From: Pseudomonadota bacterium
GTDB lineage: Bacteria > Desulfobacterota > BSN033 > WVXP01 > G020346125
DNA: 15,159 nt
Reading direction: 5' to 3'
NCBI GenBank assembly: GCA_030608745.1
Contig: JAUWDQ010000035.1
Location: forward strand, 1 to 15,159
The notes beneath the pieces were generated by a model, which saw only the letters and a program-made list of their open reading frames with translations, had not been told where the DNA came from and ran no database searches. The translations under genes were made by a program, and so were the position numbers. Shown here piece by piece: positions 12,920 to 15,159 of this stretch. The number at the start of each line of letters is the position of its first letter. Position 1 is the first letter of the stretch.

Positions 12920-13882
12920 ATGTATGAACTTGAAATTATTCAAACGGCAGAAAGACTGGTAAGGGAGGTTATGGGAGTAAAAGAAGAGGATCAGGTACTT
13001 GTGGTCACCGATGTAGCCAAAATAACGGTGGGAAAGGCCTTTACAATAGCATGTAGGGCTTTAGGAGCCGAAACCGTCATGGCGCTCATGCCTTTGACCG
13101 GGGAGCATGGAAACGAACCACCGGTTACGATTGCAGCAGCAATGAAAGCGGCTGATGTCGTTTTCGCTCCGACTACCCATGCAATTACGCATACGAGGGC
13201 TAGATTGGAAGCATTTAGAGCGGGAACGAGGATTGCTATTCTCCGAGGTGTAGATGAAGATATGATGATAAAAGGAGCAATGACCGTTGATTTTCAGGAG
13301 TTAAGAGCAAGAACCGAGAAAGTTGTCCACGTACTGTCTGAAGCCGACGAAATCACGGTAACATCTTCTGCTGGAACGGATGTAACCTTCAAGATTACTC
13401 ATAGAAAGGCTTTTTCTCTTGATGGTTATTTTCACGAGGATTATGGTTTTGCCGTATTGCCACCGGGTGAAGCCCCTACTTGTCCAGTAGAAGGTACTAC
13501 AAATGGGACAATTGTTTTTGACTATTCTATGGATAGTCTTGGTAGGTTGAACACGCCTCTTGCGCTCAAAGTGAAGGACGGCAAAGTCGTCTCCGTTAGC
13601 GGAGAGAGTGGAGAGGTTCATGCTATTGAGGGGCTATTCGAACGAGATCAGACTGCTCGCAATATTGCAGAATTTGCTATAGGGACAAATCCTAATGCCC
13701 GCTTGATCGGAAACCTGGCAGAGGACAAGAAGCTCCTCGGTACTGTCCACTTCGCAATCGGGGACAACAAGTCTCTCGGAGGAGAAGTTGAAAGCAGCGT
13801 CCATCTTGATGGTGTCATGTTAAAACCGAGGGTGATCGCGGATAAGAAAATTTTGGTTGAAGATGGGAAAATCTTTATTTGA
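12920..13882 (+). CDS. M29-family (AmpS/PepS-like) metallo-aminopeptidase
   Basis: The 320-residue protein resembles the M29 leucyl aminopeptidases and the related 2,5-dihydroxypyridine dioxygenase-like proteins. The N-terminal domain is alpha/beta with the segment VFAPTTHAITHTRARLEAF. The C-terminal domain carries the metal-site region: PPGEAPTCPVEGTTNGTIVFD (E184, E191), NIAEFAIGTNPNARLIGN (E251), LGTVHFAIGDN (H277) and ESSVHLDGVM (H295, D297). It is shorter than classical AmpS (about 400 residues), as in many annotated aminopeptidases of this group. ATG 12920 has GGAGG nine bases upstream. It is transcribed divergently from the CooF-like operon and convergently with the VOC gene. Base composition is more AT-rich than in the hcr genes. 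Peptidase activity is inferred from the family; the true substrate may differ. Confidence 0.85.
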   Translation: MYELEIIQTAERLVREVMGVKEEDQVLVVTDVAKITVGKAFTIACRALGAETVMALMPLTGEHGNEPPVTIAAAMKAADVVFAPTTHAITHTRARLEAFRAGTRIAILRGVDEDMMIKGAMTVDFQELRARTEKVVHVLSEADEITVTSSAGTDVTFKITHRKAFSLDGYFHEDYGFAVLPPGEAPTCPVEGTTNGTIVFDYSMDSLGRLNTPLALKVKDGKVVSVSGESGEVHAIEGLFERDQTARNIAEFAIGTNPNARLIGNLAEDKKLLGTVHFAIGDNKSLGGEVESSVHLDGVMLKPRVIADKKILVEDGKIFI

Positions 13883-13893
13883 TAGATGTTCAT

Positions 13894-13935
13894 CCTGCGT
13901 GAAGATGGAGTGAAATTTTTCTTGCTTCGCGCAGG
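13894..13935. terminator. Inverted repeat between convergent genes
   Basis: CCTGCGTGAAG (13894-13904) pairs with CTTCGCGCAGG (13925-13935) over 11 positions with one G-U pair and a 20-base loop. It lies between the stops of the convergent M29 and VOC genes, as expected for a shared terminator. Neither side has a clear T tract, so an intrinsic terminator is only a possibility. Confidence 0.35.
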
Positions 13936-13994
13936 GAAGCACCTCCATACCTCTTTTATCTGTCCGTGTGAGGGATACGCCGAGATTTGGACCC

Positions 13995-14585
13995 CTATCC
14001 CGCTTTCTTTATTCCGTGAAACAATTCACTCCCGGCGCCGGGATAAACCTTTCGTTCTTCCCGCGGCGTGGTTCGTTCTACTGGGGGCCACTTATCGAAG
14101 TTCGGCTCCGATCCCTCCCGGGTCACAGCCGAAGGGGCGGAGTCCGCCATCTGCGGGTTCTTACGGACATCAACATCCTCTACATTGTGGCTGAACTCGA
14201 TGGGGATTCCGTTGGGGTCGAAGGCGTAGATCGAGTGGATGAAGCCGTGGTCGATTACGTCCGAAACTCGGAACCCGGCAGCAGAGAGTTTGTCCTTTAA
14301 CTCCCAGAGGTCCTCCTCGGCTTCTACCCCAAAGGAGACGTGATCGAAGATGAAGGGTCCCGTAACGGGCCGGCCATGGTCTTTATGGGGAACGGTTTCG
14401 ACCCCGGGCCATTCGAAAAATGCAATGAGATCGTCTTCTGAGATTTCGAAAAAGTAGTGCCTGTAGCCGGATTGCCCCAATCCGGCGACCAATCTCATGC
14501 CCAGCAAGTCCCTCCAGAAGCGGATAGTCCTGTCCATGTCTCCCGTTGCCATCGCCAAGTGATTAATGCCATTGAATTTTATCAT
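13995..14585 (-). CDS. VOC (glyoxalase/dioxygenase) superfamily protein
   Basis: This 196-residue metalloprotein of the vicinal-oxygen-chelate superfamily has two beta-alpha-beta-beta-beta modules in residues 1-135. The four metal ligands expected for glyoxalase-like members are in place: H9 (GINHLAM), E58 (AFFEW), H82 (IFDHVSFGV) and E130 (DPNGIPIEF). The remaining 60 residues are a proline- and charge-rich tail (SAPSAVTREGSEPNFDKWPP) beyond the usual domain end. ATG 14585 has GAGGAGG seven bases upstream. It is a single gene, divergent from the DUF362 gene. The substrate cannot be told: lyase, dioxygenase and epimerase activities all occur in this superfamily. Family assignment is firm; the reaction is unknown. 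Confidence 0.88.
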   Translation of the reverse strand: MIKFNGINHLAMATGDMDRTIRFWRDLLGMRLVAGLGQSGYRHYFFEISEDDLIAFFEWPGVETVPHKDHGRPVTGPFIFDHVSFGVEAEEDLWELKDKLSAAGFRVSDVIDHGFIHSIYAFDPNGIPIEFSHNVEDVDVRKNPQMADSAPSAVTREGSEPNFDKWPPVERTTPREERKVYPGAGSELFHGIKKAG

Positions 14586-14715
14586 GGAGAATCCTCCTCG
14601 AATGGGATTAAGGATTCACCCAGCAAACCTTTATTCCCTGGGAAGGATACTCTTTAAAGAGATATGGGTCAAGTAGGCAAGAGATTGAGAAAAACCCGGT
14701 CGGGCTCATTCTCAT

Positions 14716-14745
14716 CTGAAATTTTTCTCCTTTTTTGGCTATAAT
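14716..14745 (+). promoter_or_regulatory. Candidate promoter for the DUF362 gene
   Basis: A perfect -10 TATAAT at 14740-14745 is preceded, 18 bases upstream, by CTGAAA (14716-14721, 4 of 6 match to TTGACA). The start site would be near 14752, about 75 bases before the preferred ATG 14828. Confidence 0.5.
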
Positions 14746-14827
14746 GAAAGTGATGTGGTAAATTCTTTTTCTCGAAGGTCCAAGGAAAATGGCAAATGGA
14801 AATGAGAAACGGTATGGGGTGAAATCA

Positions 14828-15159
14828 ATGGAGGGATTGAGCAGGAGGGATTTTTTGAGGTATACTGGGGCCGCTGGAAGTGCGTTATTTCTCGGAATTG
14901 CTAGAGGAGGGTTGGTTATGGCAGATACTATGAGCCATGTGGCATTGGTGAAGACGGATAACCGGAAGCACGGGGTAAAGGCCTCGTTGGACACATTGAA
15001 GATGAATCCTGTAAAAGGCAAGGATGTCCTTATTAAACCCAATTACAACACCGCTGATCCTACTCCAGGTTCTACGCACAACGACACCTTGGTAGCCCTG
15101 GTGGAGGAAATCTGGGAGATGGGGGCGAAATCCATCAGCCTCGGGGAACGAAGCTATCC
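14828..15159 (+). CDS. Tat-exported DUF362-family protein, N-terminal part (runs off the window)
   Basis: The frame stays open from ATG 14828 to the right edge (110 codons). The N-terminus is a twin-arginine signal: SRRDFLRYTGAAGSALFLG, with the RR pair followed by F-L and a hydrophobic stretch, then LVMADT as a likely cleavage region. After the signal, HVALVKTDNRKHGVKASLDT, VLIKPNYNT and EEIWEMGAKSISLGERS match the start of DUF362, a domain of unknown function frequently seen in iron-sulfur and anaerobic contexts. The Tat signal implies export as a folded, possibly cofactor-bearing protein. ATG 14789 in the same frame would add 13 residues but has its AAGGA too close; GGGGTG lies six to seven bases before ATG 14828. 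The rest of the protein is outside the window. Confidence 0.82.
   Translation, partial: MEGLSRRDFLRYTGAAGSALFLGIARGGLVMADTMSHVALVKTDNRKHGVKASLDTLKMNPVKGKDVLIKPNYNTADPTPGSTHNDTLVALVEEIWEMGAKSISLGERSY

Noticed and set aside
1..15159. tRNA, rRNA, CRISPR array, intact insertion sequence or prophage genes
   Set aside because: Reading both strands I found no tRNA-like cloverleaf, no regularly spaced direct repeats and no transposase or phage structural gene.

Overview
The window looks like a chromosomal segment of an anaerobic bacterium, probably of Desulfobacterota (deltaproteobacterial) type. This rests on gene content: a 4-hydroxybenzoyl-CoA-reductase-like molybdenum hydroxylase, a CooF/CooS-like iron-sulfur operon, a superoxide reductase fragment, a probable selenoprotein, a menaquinone/ubiquinone methyltransferase and an M29 peptidase. 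The taxonomic call is inference. Base composition changes along the window: the molybdenum hydroxylase genes are visibly GC-rich, while the first open frame and the M29 gene are AT-richer.

Layout. (1) 1-364: end of an unrecognised gene, then a gene-free stretch to 681. (2) 682-4459, plus strand: three tightly packed genes for FAD, molybdopterin and [2Fe-2S] subunits in the order B-A-C; the FAD subunit carries the extra four-cysteine loop of 4-hydroxybenzoyl-CoA reductase. (3) 4463-6376: a rearranged zone with a broken CoxE-like remnant (minus), an N-truncated GNAT acetyltransferase (plus), a thioredoxin-like gene with an in-frame TGA exactly at the first position of CxxC (probable selenocysteine), and a superoxide reductase cut off after 40 codons. 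An FNR/HcpR-like palindrome lies in front of the thioredoxin-like gene. (4) 6404-6952: family 4 uracil-DNA glycosylase with a strong extended -10 promoter abutting its ATG. (5) 7094-12404, minus strand: an apparent operon read from 12404 downwards: CooF-like four-cluster ferredoxin, a short CooS homologue that has lost nearly all active-site ligands, a two-cluster ferredoxin with a long C-terminal domain, an unrecognised protein with clustered cysteines and a UbiE/MenG methyltransferase. A DUF47/PhoU-like gene follows after a gap of about 230 bases. (6) 12405-12919: gene-free divergent promoter region. (7) 12920-15159: M29 aminopeptidase-like gene (plus), VOC/glyoxalase-like gene (minus) and the start of a Tat-exported DUF362 protein running off the end.

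The best candidates for something not well described are the CooF/CooS-like operon without a recognisable CO-oxidising C-cluster, and the UxxC thioredoxin-like selenoprotein with its predicted SECIS hairpin and palindromic operator. All family assignments come from reading motifs and remembered family sequences; no database search was run.
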